A stretch of 64,000 bases of DNA, taken from assembly GCF_013410775.1 (NCBI RefSeq), contig NZ_JACCFH010000001.1, forward strand, positions 124,001 through 188,000. Reading direction: 5' to 3'. The stretch's first letter is position 1, and every line of letters starts with the position of its first letter. The position numbers were made by a program, and so were the translations under genes. The stretch comes from Sphaerotilus montanus. GTDB taxonomy: Bacteria; Pseudomonadota; Gammaproteobacteria; Burkholderiales; Burkholderiaceae_C. Under the pieces are notes generated by a model, which saw only the letters and a program-made list of their open reading frames with translations, was not told the origin of the DNA and did not search any database. This document shows positions 47,479-56,560 of this stretch, piece after piece.

Positions 47479-48629
47479 CCATCTCCTGTGCGCAACGGCG
47501 CATCGATCACCAGTTGCCAGAGCATGGTGACCTCGGCAGACCGGGCGGCATGCAGTGCATCCTGCGGATCACCCGCCTTGGGATGGCGCGGACGAATCGT
47601 CCGGACATCCAGCACGCGCAAGCCTCCTTGCGTGATCCATTCCAGCAACTGCGCCCGACTGCGCAGACCCAGGTGCTCGGCCAGATCCGACAGGATCAAC
47701 CAACCCTGGCCGCCGGGGCTCAGGTGCTCGGCCAGTCCGGCCAGGAATCCCTTCAGCATGCGACTTTCCGGGTCGTAGATGGCATGCTCGATCGAGGAAC
47801 TGGGCTTGCCTGGCAGCCACGGCGGATTGCACACGACCAGCGGCGCACGTCCAGCCGGAAACAGATCCGCCTTCACGAGTTCGACCTGCCCGGCATGTCC
47901 GAGACGCTCCAGATTGTCGGCGGCGCATGCCAGTGCCCGGGGATCCAGATCTGTTGCGACGATTCGCTGCACGCCCCGCTGCGCGAGCACCGCGGCCAGG
48001 ACACCCGTGCCGGTGCCGATGTCGAAGGCCAGCGCCGCCGAAGGCAACGGCGTCGTCGCCACAAGATCGATGTATTCGCCGCGCACGGGAGAAAACACAC
48101 CGTAGTGGGCATGGACACGCCCGCCTGTTGCCACGATCGGCACCCCCTTCTTGCGCCATTCATGGGCACCGACGAGCCCCAGCAACTCCCGCAGCGACAC
48201 CACGGACATCTGTCCATCCGGCGCCCCGTACGCCTCCTCGCAGGCCTGGCGCCAATCGGGTGCACGACGCAGGGCAATGGTGTAGTCGGCCTCGACCGGC
48301 ATGACGATCGCCGACAGCAGGCGGGCCCGCTGGGCCTGCGCCAGACGATGGCGGTGAAACTGGTCGGTGAGCGAAGCCGAAGCGGGCCTGGGGCCGGAGG
48401 GCCGATCGAGACGGCGGGTCATCGCCTGCAGCAACAGGCGCGCATTCTGGAAATCGCCCCGCCACAGCAGCACCGCCCCGTCGCGCGCCAGCCGCAGCGC
48501 ATCGTCCGCACGGGTCTGGTCGTCCGCCACCACGACACGGCGTGGCACCGGCGCGCCGTTCTCGGATCTCCAGCGGGCGGTGCGGACTTGATCGTCTTCG
48601 GTCCAGGTCAACATCGGAGGCTGGGTCAT
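47445..48629 (-). CDS. Class I SAM-dependent methyltransferase (NPPW type)
   Basis: 394 residues if ATG 48629 is used. The N-terminal ~190 residues are family-specific and unassigned. The SAM-binding motif I is FDIGTGTGVLAAVLA, with ATDLDPRALACA after it, and motif IV is VVCNPPWLPG, as in amino- (N5-Gln/N6-Ade) methyltransferases such as PrmC and RlmG/RsmC. The substrate, probably RNA or protein, is unknown. The TAA at 47445-47447 lies inside ffs, so the last ~11 codons are antisense to the SRP RNA. Confidence 0.85.
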   Translation of the reverse strand: MTQPPMLTWTEDDQVRTARWRSENGAPVPRRVVVADDQTRADDALRLARDGAVLLWRGDFQNARLLLQAMTRRLDRPSGPRPASASLTDQFHRHRLAQAQRARLLSAIVMPVEADYTIALRRAPDWRQACEEAYGAPDGQMSVVSLRELLGLVGAHEWRKKGVPIVATGGRVHAHYGVFSPVRGEYIDLVATTPLPSAALAFDIGTGTGVLAAVLAQRGVQRIVATDLDPRALACAADNLERLGHAGQVELVKADLFPAGRAPLVVCNPPWLPGKPSSSIEHAIYDPESRMLKGFLAGLAEHLSPGGQGWLILSDLAEHLGLRSRAQLLEWITQGGLRVLDVRTIRPRHPKAGDPQDALHAARSAEVTMLWQLVIDAPLRTGDGVTSLNPGTGG

Positions 48630-48786
48630 GGCGGTGCGCGGCGCGCGGCAGGGAGTGGCTGAACCCGCCAGTATCGCCGGCCGCGGCTGATCCACCGCAG
48701 GAGTCGGCCGCTTCGACGCTTCGCCGGTGGTCGCCGCACGCGACAGGCGCTAGCATCGACGGCATGCCCTCAACAGGAGTCCCACC

Positions 48787-49254
48787 ATGATCCGCACCCT
48801 CTTGCCCCTCGACGGCAGCACCGAAGCGCTGGCCGCCGTCCACCAGGCGCTGCAGTTGCGCACCCAGGGTCTGGACTTCACGGCCGTGCTGCTCAACGTG
48901 CAGGAGCCGCCGCACCTGTACGAGGTGGTGCTGGCACCCGATGCCGATCTGATCGAGGGCGCCAGCCACGAGGCAGGTGAACATGCGCTGGCCTCGGCAC
49001 AAGCGCTGCTGGACGCGGCAGGCGTGGCCCACGAGTCGCTCGTGGTGACCGGCGATGCTGCACAGCAGGTGGTGGAACAGGCGGAACTGCTGGGCTGCGA
49101 CCTGGTCGTGCTGGCCAGCCAGAGCCACACGGTCACACAAGCCGTGCAGCGCCACAGCCGTGTGCCGGTGCTGCTCGTGCCCCACCTGCTGCCCGAAGTG
49201 GAGCCGGCCGATCTGGCCGATCAGGAAGACGAGGCTTCTGCCGAGCCGACCTGA
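48787..49254 (+). CDS. Universal stress protein (UspA family)
   Basis: A 155-residue single Usp domain. LLPLDGSTEALAAVHQAL is the family start, and GDAAQQVVEQAELLGCDLVVLASQSHT is the core. The ATP-binding Gly-x2-Gly-x9-Gly-Ser/Thr loop seen in many members is not recognisable (ASQSHTVTQAVQRHSRVPVLLV), so it may belong to the non-ATP-binding class. The C-terminal tail is acidic. Monocistronic and divergent from the methyltransferase. Confidence 0.9.
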   Translation: MIRTLLPLDGSTEALAAVHQALQLRTQGLDFTAVLLNVQEPPHLYEVVLAPDADLIEGASHEAGEHALASAQALLDAAGVAHESLVVTGDAAQQVVEQAELLGCDLVVLASQSHTVTQAVQRHSRVPVLLVPHLLPEVEPADLADQEDEASAEPT

Positions 49255-49294
49255 GCACGGCTGCACCCAGGCGGCCCCGCTCACGCTGCCTGGC

Positions 49295-51046
49295 TCATTT
49301 GCGCAGGCGGTTGGGGTGCCAGTAGAGGAACTTGGCGTAGATGTCCACGTCCTTCGTCTCGCGGATGAAGAACATGCCGACCACGAAGGTGACCGCCGCC
49401 ACCCCGATCGGATACCACAGGCCGTGGTACATGTCGCCGTTCTGGGCCACCATCGCGAAGGCGATGGTCGGCATCAGACCACCGAACCAGCCATTGCCGA
49501 TGTGGTACGGCAGACTCATCGAGGTGTAGCGGATGCGGGTCGGAAACATCTCGACCAGCGTGGCGGCGATCGGGCCATACACCATCGTCACCAGCAGCAT
49601 GAGCGCCACCAGCACCGCCACCACCCCCACGTGGTTGATCTTCGCCGGGTCTGCCTTCACCGGATAACCCGCCTCCTTCAACACGTCAGGCAGCAGTTCC
49701 TTGCGGAAATGCGAGATCTCGAAGAGGCTGTCCGTCTCGAAACGATCCCCCTCGGCGGTCAGGTGTCCGTTCGGAGGCGCCAGGACGGTGCCCCCGATGT
49801 GGACCTCGGTAGAGGAACCCGACGGCAACGCTTCATTGGTGTAACTGGCCGCCAGTTGCGCCAGCGCCCGCTTCGCGATGTCGCAGGACGATGTGAAGTC
49901 GGTCTCCTTGGCGATGGGGCTGCCCTGGAAGGAGCAGGTCATCGGATCAGCCTTCACGACGATCTGCACCCGCTCCTGCGCCGCAGCCAGGTCCGGATTG
50001 GCCATGGAGGTCAGCATCTTGAACAGCGGGAAATAGGTCAGGCATGCGATCAGCAGGCCGGCCATGATGATCGGCTTGCGCCCGATCCGGTCCGACAGTG
50101 TTCCGAACACCACGAAGAACGGCGTGCCGATCAGCAGTGCGATGGCGATCAGGATATTGGCCGTGGTCGGATCGACCCGGAGCATGCCTGTCAGGAAAAA
50201 CAGCGCGTAGAACTGCCCCGTGTACCAGACCACAGCCTGACCGGCGACCAGCCCGAACAGCGCCAGCACGATGATCTTGAGGTTCTTCCACTGCCCGAAG
50301 CACTCGGCCAGCGGGGCCTTGGACGTCTTGCCCTCTTCCTGCATCTTGCGGAAGGCCGGCGACTCGCTCATCGACAGGCGGATCCACAGCGACCCTGCCA
50401 GCATCACCGCCGACAAGGCGAACGGAATGCGCCAGCCCCATTCGGCAAACGGCGCCTCGCCCAGCAGGCTGCGGGTCACCAGGATCACGATCAGCGCCAG
50501 GAACAGGCCGACCGTGGCGGTTGTCTGGACCCAGGCGGTGTAGGCGCCGCGGCGGTTCTGCGGTGCGTGTTCGGCCACGTAGATGGCCGCACCGCCGTAC
50601 TCGCCACCCAGCGCCAGACCCTGCAGCATGCGCAGCAGCACCAGCGCGATCGGCGCGAAGGCGCCCGCCGTGCTGTAGGTCGGCAGCACGGCCACCAGCG
50701 CGGTGGACACCCCCATGATGACGATGGTGGCCAGGAAGGTGTACTTGCGGCCGATCATGTCGCCCAGGCCACCGAAGACCACGGCCCCGATCGGTCGCAC
50801 GATGAAGCCGGCAGCAAACGCCAGCAGCGCGAAGATGAAGGCGGAGGTCGGCTCCAGGGCCGTGAAGAACTGTCTGGCGATGATCGCGGCCAGTGCGCCA
50901 TAGAGATAGAAGTCGTACCACTCGAAGATGGTACCGAGCGACGAGGCAAGGATGACCTTGCGCTCCTGCGCGGTCATCGGGGTGGCATCGTGGCCACCGT
51001 CGTCGGTGTCGACGGCGGCGTCACGGACGTCCTGCGAATTGGACAT
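49295..51046 (-). CDS. Metabolite:H+ symporter family MFS transporter with large periplasmic insert
   Basis: 583 residues, longer than ordinary MHS carriers (~430-500). MHS features are EWYDFYLYGALAA in TM1, the loop GGLGDMIGRKYTF and GGEYGGAAIYVAEHAP. Between predicted TM8 and TM9 a soluble stretch of ~125 residues (about 345-470) contains two Cys (MTCSFQG and TSSCDIA). Substrate probably an organic acid or betaine-like solute, by family. Faces the unknown gene at 51153; a hairpin-poor 106-bp gap lies upstream. Confidence 0.88.
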   Translation of the reverse strand: MSNSQDVRDAAVDTDDGGHDATPMTAQERKVILASSLGTIFEWYDFYLYGALAAIIARQFFTALEPTSAFIFALLAFAAGFIVRPIGAVVFGGLGDMIGRKYTFLATIVIMGVSTALVAVLPTYSTAGAFAPIALVLLRMLQGLALGGEYGGAAIYVAEHAPQNRRGAYTAWVQTTATVGLFLALIVILVTRSLLGEAPFAEWGWRIPFALSAVMLAGSLWIRLSMSESPAFRKMQEEGKTSKAPLAECFGQWKNLKIIVLALFGLVAGQAVVWYTGQFYALFFLTGMLRVDPTTANILIAIALLIGTPFFVVFGTLSDRIGRKPIIMAGLLIACLTYFPLFKMLTSMANPDLAAAQERVQIVVKADPMTCSFQGSPIAKETDFTSSCDIAKRALAQLAASYTNEALPSGSSTEVHIGGTVLAPPNGHLTAEGDRFETDSLFEISHFRKELLPDVLKEAGYPVKADPAKINHVGVVAVLVALMLLVTMVYGPIAATLVEMFPTRIRYTSMSLPYHIGNGWFGGLMPTIAFAMVAQNGDMYHGLWYPIGVAAVTFVVGMFFIRETKDVDIYAKFLYWHPNRLRK

Positions 51047-51152
51047 GCTGTTCTCCTGCCGAGGCGGGCGATCGGATCGCCGGTGCGCTCGGCGCTGTGG
51101 TCATGGCGAGGCAGGGGTGGCAGTTCGTGGCCACGCACCCCGGTCATTCAGA

Positions 51153-51944
51153 TCAGATGCGCAGGCCCTTGATGGTGGCCAGCAGACGGCGGGGCGAAAA
51201 CACCTTGGCCTCGGGCACGGCCTCGGCCGCATCCAGGCCGCGCTTGAGGACCTGGTCCGCCCCCGCACGGCCGAACGCATCCCCCAGCGCCATGTAGACC
51301 ACACGGGTCAGTTCGGCCAGATCGGCGTGCGTGCCGGGCAGCTGCCAGTCATGCTGCAGCGCCCGGCTCCAGCCGCTGCGGAACTGCTGGCGCAAGGCGG
51401 GCGCCGCCATCGAGGCGTCCAGACGCTGCAAGGCGTCCTTGCGGACCTCGTCGAGTGCCTCGCGGTGGTGCTGGAACACCTCGGCCACGATGGCACGCAT
51501 CAGGGCACCGAAGATCACCGGAGGCTCCTGTGGCACCTGCGCCTGCACGGGGGCAGCAGCCTGCGCCGCGGCCAGCGCGACGGCGACCGGATTGATCACC
51601 GGCGCGCTCGCCGGAGCCACCGTCGCAGCAACGGGCGGTGGGGGTGGTGCGGAAGGCCGGATCGCGGCCCGGGCGGCCTGCATGGATGGCCAGGGATCCA
51701 GAGGCAGGCGATCCGGGTTCTCGCGCAGCGCCTTGTAGAAGCCGTTGTAGAGCCGCTTGACGGATGCCGAGTCCAGCAGATTGCGCTGGGCAACGGCATC
51801 CACGAACGCGATGATGTCCGAGACATTCTCGCCGCGCATCGACTCGTGCTGGAGCCAGAGTGCCTCGGTCAATGCGGCCTCTTCGAGCAGATCCGAAAAC
51901 ACTGCCACGGCCGCCCGGCGCCGGGTTGCTTGCATGTCGGCCAT
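51153..51944 (-). CDS. Uncharacterised protein with two helical parts and a Pro/Ala linker
   Basis: I do not recognise this 263-residue soluble protein. The N-terminal helical part (~1-90) contains MRGENVSDIIAFVDAVAQRNLL and RLYNGFYKALRENPDRLP. A Pro/Ala/Val-rich linker (~95-145) follows. The C-terminal helical part (~148-263) includes FGALMRAIVAEVFQHHREALDE and LAELTRVVYMALGDAFGRAG and ends RRLLATIKGLRI. No signal peptide or membrane helix. Monocistronic, with a 305-bp upstream region. Confidence 0.7.
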   Translation of the reverse strand: MADMQATRRRAAVAVFSDLLEEAALTEALWLQHESMRGENVSDIIAFVDAVAQRNLLDSASVKRLYNGFYKALRENPDRLPLDPWPSMQAARAAIRPSAPPPPPVAATVAPASAPVINPVAVALAAAQAAAPVQAQVPQEPPVIFGALMRAIVAEVFQHHREALDEVRKDALQRLDASMAAPALRQQFRSGWSRALQHDWQLPGTHADLAELTRVVYMALGDAFGRAGADQVLKRGLDAAEAVPEAKVFSPRRLLATIKGLRI

Positions 51945-52249
51945 GGTCAGGCGCCCCCACGTCTGTCTTGAACTGAAAAATTCATGTTATCCCGTCGGAC
52001 GCCGTAGGTCCGGCGCCTTTGTTGTCAAGAACGATGGTCAAGATAAATCTGAAAACATCAAATCCTGACATAAATTCACGCGATTTTTCGGGTTCCCCCC
52101 TGAATCACGGAGCGGTACCGATTCGTTTATCACATTGGTATCGCCCTTGTGCGGCCGGCGGCACGCCGAGACGGGCCTGCGCTCCTATATCGACAGACGC
52201 ACAATACTTTCAAGCGGTAACCATATCGGGCAACGGCCCGACCGCGTGT
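51945..52249. other. Non-coding stretch, 305 bp
   Basis: AT-richer than its surroundings around 51980-52140. It should hold the promoter of the unknown gene at 51153-51944 and the 3' end of the amidotransferase gene. I see no RNA gene, convincing terminator or repeat, and no good -10/-35 pair. Confidence 0.5.
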
Positions 52250-53047
52250 TCAGCCCCTGCGGCGCAGACAGGCCGACAGGAAATCCGAGAGCACCGGACT
52301 GCCGTCGAGCTGCGTCGCATGGCTCACCTGCTGCGCCATGAATTCCGGATGCCACTGCATGCCGAAGACATAACTCGGACCGTTCCAGCGGATGGCCTCG
52401 ACCAGCCCGTCCGGCTGGGCGCGGGCCTCCACCGTGAGATCGCGCCCCAGATCCTTCACCGCCTGGTGGTGGATCGAGTTGATCGTGGCGGTGTGCACGC
52501 CAGGGTACAGCGCCGACAGATGGGTCCCGGGAACAATGGCCATCTCGTGGAACTGCTGGTCGTACTGCTGCAGATGCAGGTGGCGCACCGAGGACGGGGC
52601 CTGCGTCGGAATGTCCTGGTAGAGCGTGCCGCCCAGCGCCACGTTGATGAGCTGGCAGCCCCGGCAGATGCCCAGCACCGGCTTGCCCGCGGCCACAAAC
52701 GTCTCGAACAGGTCGATCTCGTAGCGGTCACGGATGCGGTCCCCGCTCCATTCGGGGCGCAGCGGGGTTTCGCCATAGCTCTCGGGTGCGATGTCATTGC
52801 CGCCCTGCAGCACCAGACCGTCGAGGTGGCTGGCGTACTCGGCCAGGCTCATCTCGCTGCGCGCGATCATGCCCTCGCTCTCGATGGCCGGGATCATCAC
52901 CGCCAGCGCGCGCCCCCCCAGCACCCAGTGCGCCACCGACTGCTCCAGATAGTGCAGCGTGCGGGTGAACACCCCACCCAGATCGGCCACCGGCGTGTTG
53001 GGAAAATAGATGCGGGCGGAAATGCCGATCAGCGGAGGACGGGACAT
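52250..53047 (-). CDS. Class I glutamine amidotransferase-like hydrolase (gamma-glutamyl-GABA hydrolase family)
   Basis: 265 residues. The nucleophile elbow is LGICRGCQLINVALGG (Cys near 124), and the catalytic His/Glu is in YVFGMQWHPEF near 222-232. GLVLQGGNDIAPESYG matches the PuuD peptidase C26 family, which hydrolyses gamma-glutamyl-GABA in putrescine breakdown. No putrescine genes are nearby, so the substrate is not certain. The promoter region is shared with folE (166 bp, divergent). Confidence 0.88.
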   Translation of the reverse strand: MSRPPLIGISARIYFPNTPVADLGGVFTRTLHYLEQSVAHWVLGGRALAVMIPAIESEGMIARSEMSLAEYASHLDGLVLQGGNDIAPESYGETPLRPEWSGDRIRDRYEIDLFETFVAAGKPVLGICRGCQLINVALGGTLYQDIPTQAPSSVRHLHLQQYDQQFHEMAIVPGTHLSALYPGVHTATINSIHHQAVKDLGRDLTVEARAQPDGLVEAIRWNGPSYVFGMQWHPEFMAQQVSHATQLDGSPVLSDFLSACLRRRG

Positions 53048-53213
53048 GGAGGCTCCTCGGAATCCATTTCAGTGCGTCCATTCTTGCAAACCCTAAGTCG
53101 ACCCTGCCGGCAATGTTGCGGATTTGTCCGGGTTAATCCACAGGCAACCCGAATCGGGCATGAAAAACCCGCGCCTGATAGGATTTCCTCCCACTCCGGA
53201 TGTCCACCGAACG

Positions 53214-53954
53214 ATGAACAGTCTCACCGAATTCCCTGTCACCGCATCCCCGGACGACGATGTCCAGGCGGCCGGACGTCCGATGTCCGCCGTCATCCGG
53301 GCCCGCATCCAGGCCGCGAACCGCCGTTTCCACGCCAACGACAACATCGCCGAGTTCATCCAGCCCGGCGAGCTGGAGGCCCTGCTCGACGAGGTGCAGG
53401 GCAAGCTGGCAGGTGTGCTCGACAGTCTGGTCATCGACACCGTCAGCGACCACAACACCCAGGACACCGCCCGCCGCGTGGCCAAGATGTACCTGCAGGA
53501 GGTCTTCCGCGGCCGCTACGTGCCACAACCCCCGGTCACGCAGTTCCCGAACGTGGAGCACCTGAACGAGCTGATGATCGTCGGCCCGATCACCGTGCGC
53601 AGCGCCTGCTCGCACCACCTCTGCCCGATCATCGGCAAGCTGTGGATCGGCGTGATGCCCAACGAACACTCGGCGCTGATCGGCCTGTCCAAGTACGCCC
53701 GGCTGGCCGAGTGGATCATGAGCCGCCCGCAGATCCAAGAAGAAGCCGTCACGCAGGTGGCCGACCTGCTCAACGACAAGATGCAGCCAGACGGACTGGC
53801 CGTGATCATGGAGGCCGACCACTTCTGCATGGGCTGGCGCGGCGTCAAGGACATGGACTCCAAGATGATCAACAGCGTGATGCGCGGCTCCTTCCTCAAG
53901 GACCCGAACCTGCGCCGCGAATTCCTCTCGCTCGTCACCCACCGCAAAGGCTGA
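53214..53954 (+). CDS. folE: GTP cyclohydrolase I (FolE)
   Basis: Makes 7,8-dihydroneopterin triphosphate from GTP, the first step to folate and pteridines. 246 residues from ATG 53214. The zinc/active-site signature is IVGPITVRSACSHHLCPIIG, with CysHis plus a second Cys, and GLSKYARLAEWIMSRPQIQE and MEADHFCMGWRGVKD complete it. It lies 5 bp before a BLUF gene, so the two are probably cotranscribed. Confidence 0.95.
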   Translation: MNSLTEFPVTASPDDDVQAAGRPMSAVIRARIQAANRRFHANDNIAEFIQPGELEALLDEVQGKLAGVLDSLVIDTVSDHNTQDTARRVAKMYLQEVFRGRYVPQPPVTQFPNVEHLNELMIVGPITVRSACSHHLCPIIGKLWIGVMPNEHSALIGLSKYARLAEWIMSRPQIQEEAVTQVADLLNDKMQPDGLAVIMEADHFCMGWRGVKDMDSKMINSVMRGSFLKDPNLRREFLSLVTHRKG

Positions 53955-53959
53955 ACCCC

Positions 53960-54385
53960 ATGCTCGTCCGTCTGCTTTATGCCAGCCGCACCGACGCGGT
54001 CACGCCCGAGATGATCGACTCGATCCTCGCCCAGTCGCGTGCCCACAACCCGGCACTCGGCATCACCGGCATCCTCTGCCACGGCGGCAACGTCTTCATG
54101 CAGGTGCTCGAAGGCGGTCGCGACACCGTGAACCACCTCTACAACGACATCGTCCGCGATGCGCGCCACCACGACGTGGTGGTGCTGCACTACGAGGAGA
54201 TCACCGAGCGGCGCTTTTCCGGCTGGACGATGGGCCAGGTCAATCTGGCGCGCATCAACCCGGCGATCGTGCTCAAGTACAGCGACCGGCCGGTGCTGGA
54301 TCCCTTCTCGGTGTCGGGTGCGGCCTCGCTGTCCATGCTCGAAGAGCTGATCGCCACCGCCTCCATCGTCGGACGCACCGCTTGA
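53960..54385 (+). CDS. BLUF-domain blue-light sensor
   Basis: A 141-residue protein that is essentially one BLUF domain binding FAD. Photocycle residues are present: Tyr7 (VRLLYAS), Asn30 (HNPALGITGIL) and Gln48 (VFMQVLEGG). The segment FSGWTMGQV supplies the conserved Trp/Met. There is no fused output domain, so it must signal by protein contact. The DUF429 gene begins with TTG overlapping its stop (TTGA), and folE lies 5 bp upstream. Confidence 0.93.
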   Translation: MLVRLLYASRTDAVTPEMIDSILAQSRAHNPALGITGILCHGGNVFMQVLEGGRDTVNHLYNDIVRDARHHDVVVLHYEEITERRFSGWTMGQVNLARINPAIVLKYSDRPVLDPFSVSGAASLSMLEELIATASIVGRTA

Positions 54386-55203
54386 CGACGGCCGCGACGC
54401 CGCCCCTGCGCGGCGTCGACTTCACCAGCCGCCCCACCCCGCGCAAGCCCGTCACCCTCGCCGAAGGCCGGCTGATCGGCGACGTGCTGCGGCTGGAGCG
54501 GTTGCGCGCCCTGCCCGACGAGGCCGCCTTCGCCGCCAGCCTGCGCGAGCCGGGGCCTTGGCTGGGCGGCTTCGACCTGCCGTTCGGCCTGCCGCGGGAA
54601 CTGGTCACGGCCCTGGGCTGGCCGGCCACCTGGCACGACCTGATCGCGCACTACCGGACGCTCGACCGCGCCGAAATCCGTGCCACCTTCGCCGCGTTCT
54701 GCAACGCCCGTCCGGCCGGGGCCAAGTTCGCGCACCGGGCCTGTGACAGGCCGGCGGGTTCGTCCCCGTCGATGAAGTGGGTCAATCCGCCAGTGGCCTT
54801 CATGCTGCACGCCGGGGTACCCGCGCTGCTGGACGCCGGCTGCACCCTGCCCGGCTTCCACGCGGGCGATCCGACCCGCACCGCGCTGGAAGCCTATCCG
54901 GGGCTGCTGGCCCGCGAACTGCTCGGAGCCCGCTCCTACAAGAGCGACGACCGTGCCCGCCAGACGCCCGAGCGGCTGCTGGCGCGGCGCGATCTGGTCG
55001 ATGCGCTCGAACAGGGCCGCACCCGGCTCGGGCTGCGCCTCAAGCTCACGGTCGCGCAGCACGACACCCTCGTCGCGGATGCCAGTGGCGATCGGCTGGA
55101 CGCCGTGCTCTGCCTGGTCCAGACCGCCTGGGCGTCGCGTCAGCCCCGCCACGGCTGGCCCGCCCAGGTGGACGGTGTCGAAGGCTGGATCCTCACCGCC
55201 TGA
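54382..55203 (+). CDS. DUF429 family protein
   Basis: A 273-residue protein of the DUF429 (predicted RNase-H-like nuclease) family. The typical start RGVDFTSRPTPRKPV supplies the first acidic residue, GGFDLPFGLPRELV the second, and DRLDAVLCLVQTAW a C-terminal acidic site. Start TTG at 54382 overlaps the BLUF stop by 4 bp; no other start fits the family N-terminus. Nuclease activity is predicted, not shown, for this family. A link to the light sensor is suggested by overlap. Confidence 0.85.
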   Translation: MTTAATPPLRGVDFTSRPTPRKPVTLAEGRLIGDVLRLERLRALPDEAAFAASLREPGPWLGGFDLPFGLPRELVTALGWPATWHDLIAHYRTLDRAEIRATFAAFCNARPAGAKFAHRACDRPAGSSPSMKWVNPPVAFMLHAGVPALLDAGCTLPGFHAGDPTRTALEAYPGLLARELLGARSYKSDDRARQTPERLLARRDLVDALEQGRTRLGLRLKLTVAQHDTLVADASGDRLDAVLCLVQTAWASRQPRHGWPAQVDGVEGWILTA

Positions 55204-55291
55204 GCCCCCCCTCGGACGCAGGGCACCGGACCGCCTGGACGAGCGCGTGGCAGGCATCGCCGAATACTGTGAACGAGTTCACAATCGTTTC

Positions 55292-56560
55292 ATGCCCTCC
55301 ACCCCCGGCCTGTCCACGATGTTCACGCCCGCTGCTGATCTTGACCACCCGGTGACGATGCGCCATGCCGGGCGCGAACTGCTGTCGCTGGCCCTGATCG
55401 ACGCCCGCAACCGCAGCCTGCGCCTGTTCGCGGCCTTCGAGGCCGCCGCCCGGCCCGATGCGCTCGACGGCACCCCGCCGCCGCTGCAGGGCTCTCCGCT
55501 GTGGTGGCTGGGGCAGCTCGGCTGGTACCAGGAGCACTGGATCGCGCGCAATGTGCAGCGCCACCGCGGCCGGCGCTGTGACGCGCGCGGCATCCGGCTG
55601 GCCTCCATCGACCCGCGGGCCGACCTGTGGTGGGATCCGCGCCTGCGCTCGCCCGTCGAACGCGGTGCCACCGACCTGCCGCGGGCCGCGGCCGTGCGCC
55701 AGTACCTGGCCGATACGCTGGAGGTGACGCTGGAGCTGCTGATGGAGGCGCCCGAGCAGGACGAGACGCTGTACTTCTACCGCGACGCCCTGTTCCACGA
55801 GGACCGGCAGGCCGAGCGCCTGATCGAGGCGGCACAGATGCTGGACGTGCCGCTGCCGGAAGCCACCGCGCCCGGCGCCTGGGTGCCGCACCAGCCGCTG
55901 GCGGTCAGCGCCGGTCACTGGCACATCGGCATCGCGCCCGAACAGGGCGGCTACGTCTTCGAGAGCGAACGCGGCCGGCGGCTCGATTCCTGCCCGGACC
56001 ACGACATCGACGCCCAGCCGGTGTCCTGGCAGCAGTTCCTGGAGTTTGTCGCGGATGGTGGCTACCGCCAGTCGCGCTGGTGGAGCCCGGCCGGCTGGAA
56101 CTGGGTCTGCGCGCAGCAGCGCACCGGTCCGGTCATGGCAGAGGACCCCGCCGACGGTCTGGTGCAGACCCGTTTCGGCCGCACCGTCCGCGTGCATCCG
56201 AACCATCCCGTCGTCCATGTCAACCTGCACGAGGCCCAGGCCTGGTGCCGCTGGGCCGGGCGCCGCCTGCCCAGCGAAGTCGAGTGGACACATGCCGCAG
56301 AGCGCCTGGGCAGCCGGGGCTTCCGCTGGGGCGAGGTCTGGGAATGGACCGCGGACCGGCTGGTCGCGCTGGAGCCGGACATGGGCGACTGCAACCTGCC
56401 GCAGCGCGAGGCCTTCCTGGCGGCCTGCACGCAGCACCACCGGGTGCTGCGCGGCGGCGCCACGGTGACCCGGCCGCGGCTGCGCGACGCGCGCCACCGG
56501 AACCACCGCCTACCCGAGGACCAGCACGGTCTGACCGGTTTCCGCAGTTGCGCCTTGTGA
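55292..56560 (+). CDS. SUMF1/EgtB-like (DinB_2 + FGE-sulfatase) protein with altered metal ligands
   Basis: 422 residues from ATG 55292: an N-terminal DinB-like four-helix domain (~10-190) and a C-terminal formylglycine-generating-enzyme-type domain (~205-422, with VNLHEAQAWCRWAGRRLPSEVEW and VLRGGATVTRPRLRDARHRN). This is the architecture of EgtB (ergothioneine) and SenA (selenoneine) iron enzymes. The Fe-binding histidines differ: the first reads WLGQLGW (Gln75 where EgtB has His), and HEDRQAE has His169 but Gln173 instead of the second His. It may be inactive or divergent. No egtD or senB/senC homologue lies beside it. The 3' end overlaps the convergent GGDEF/EAL gene by 51 bp. Confidence 0.8.
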   Translation: MPSTPGLSTMFTPAADLDHPVTMRHAGRELLSLALIDARNRSLRLFAAFEAAARPDALDGTPPPLQGSPLWWLGQLGWYQEHWIARNVQRHRGRRCDARGIRLASIDPRADLWWDPRLRSPVERGATDLPRAAAVRQYLADTLEVTLELLMEAPEQDETLYFYRDALFHEDRQAERLIEAAQMLDVPLPEATAPGAWVPHQPLAVSAGHWHIGIAPEQGGYVFESERGRRLDSCPDHDIDAQPVSWQQFLEFVADGGYRQSRWWSPAGWNWVCAQQRTGPVMAEDPADGLVQTRFGRTVRVHPNHPVVHVNLHEAQAWCRWAGRRLPSEVEWTHAAERLGSRGFRWGEVWEWTADRLVALEPDMGDCNLPQREAFLAACTQHHRVLRGGATVTRPRLRDARHRNHRLPEDQHGLTGFRSCAL

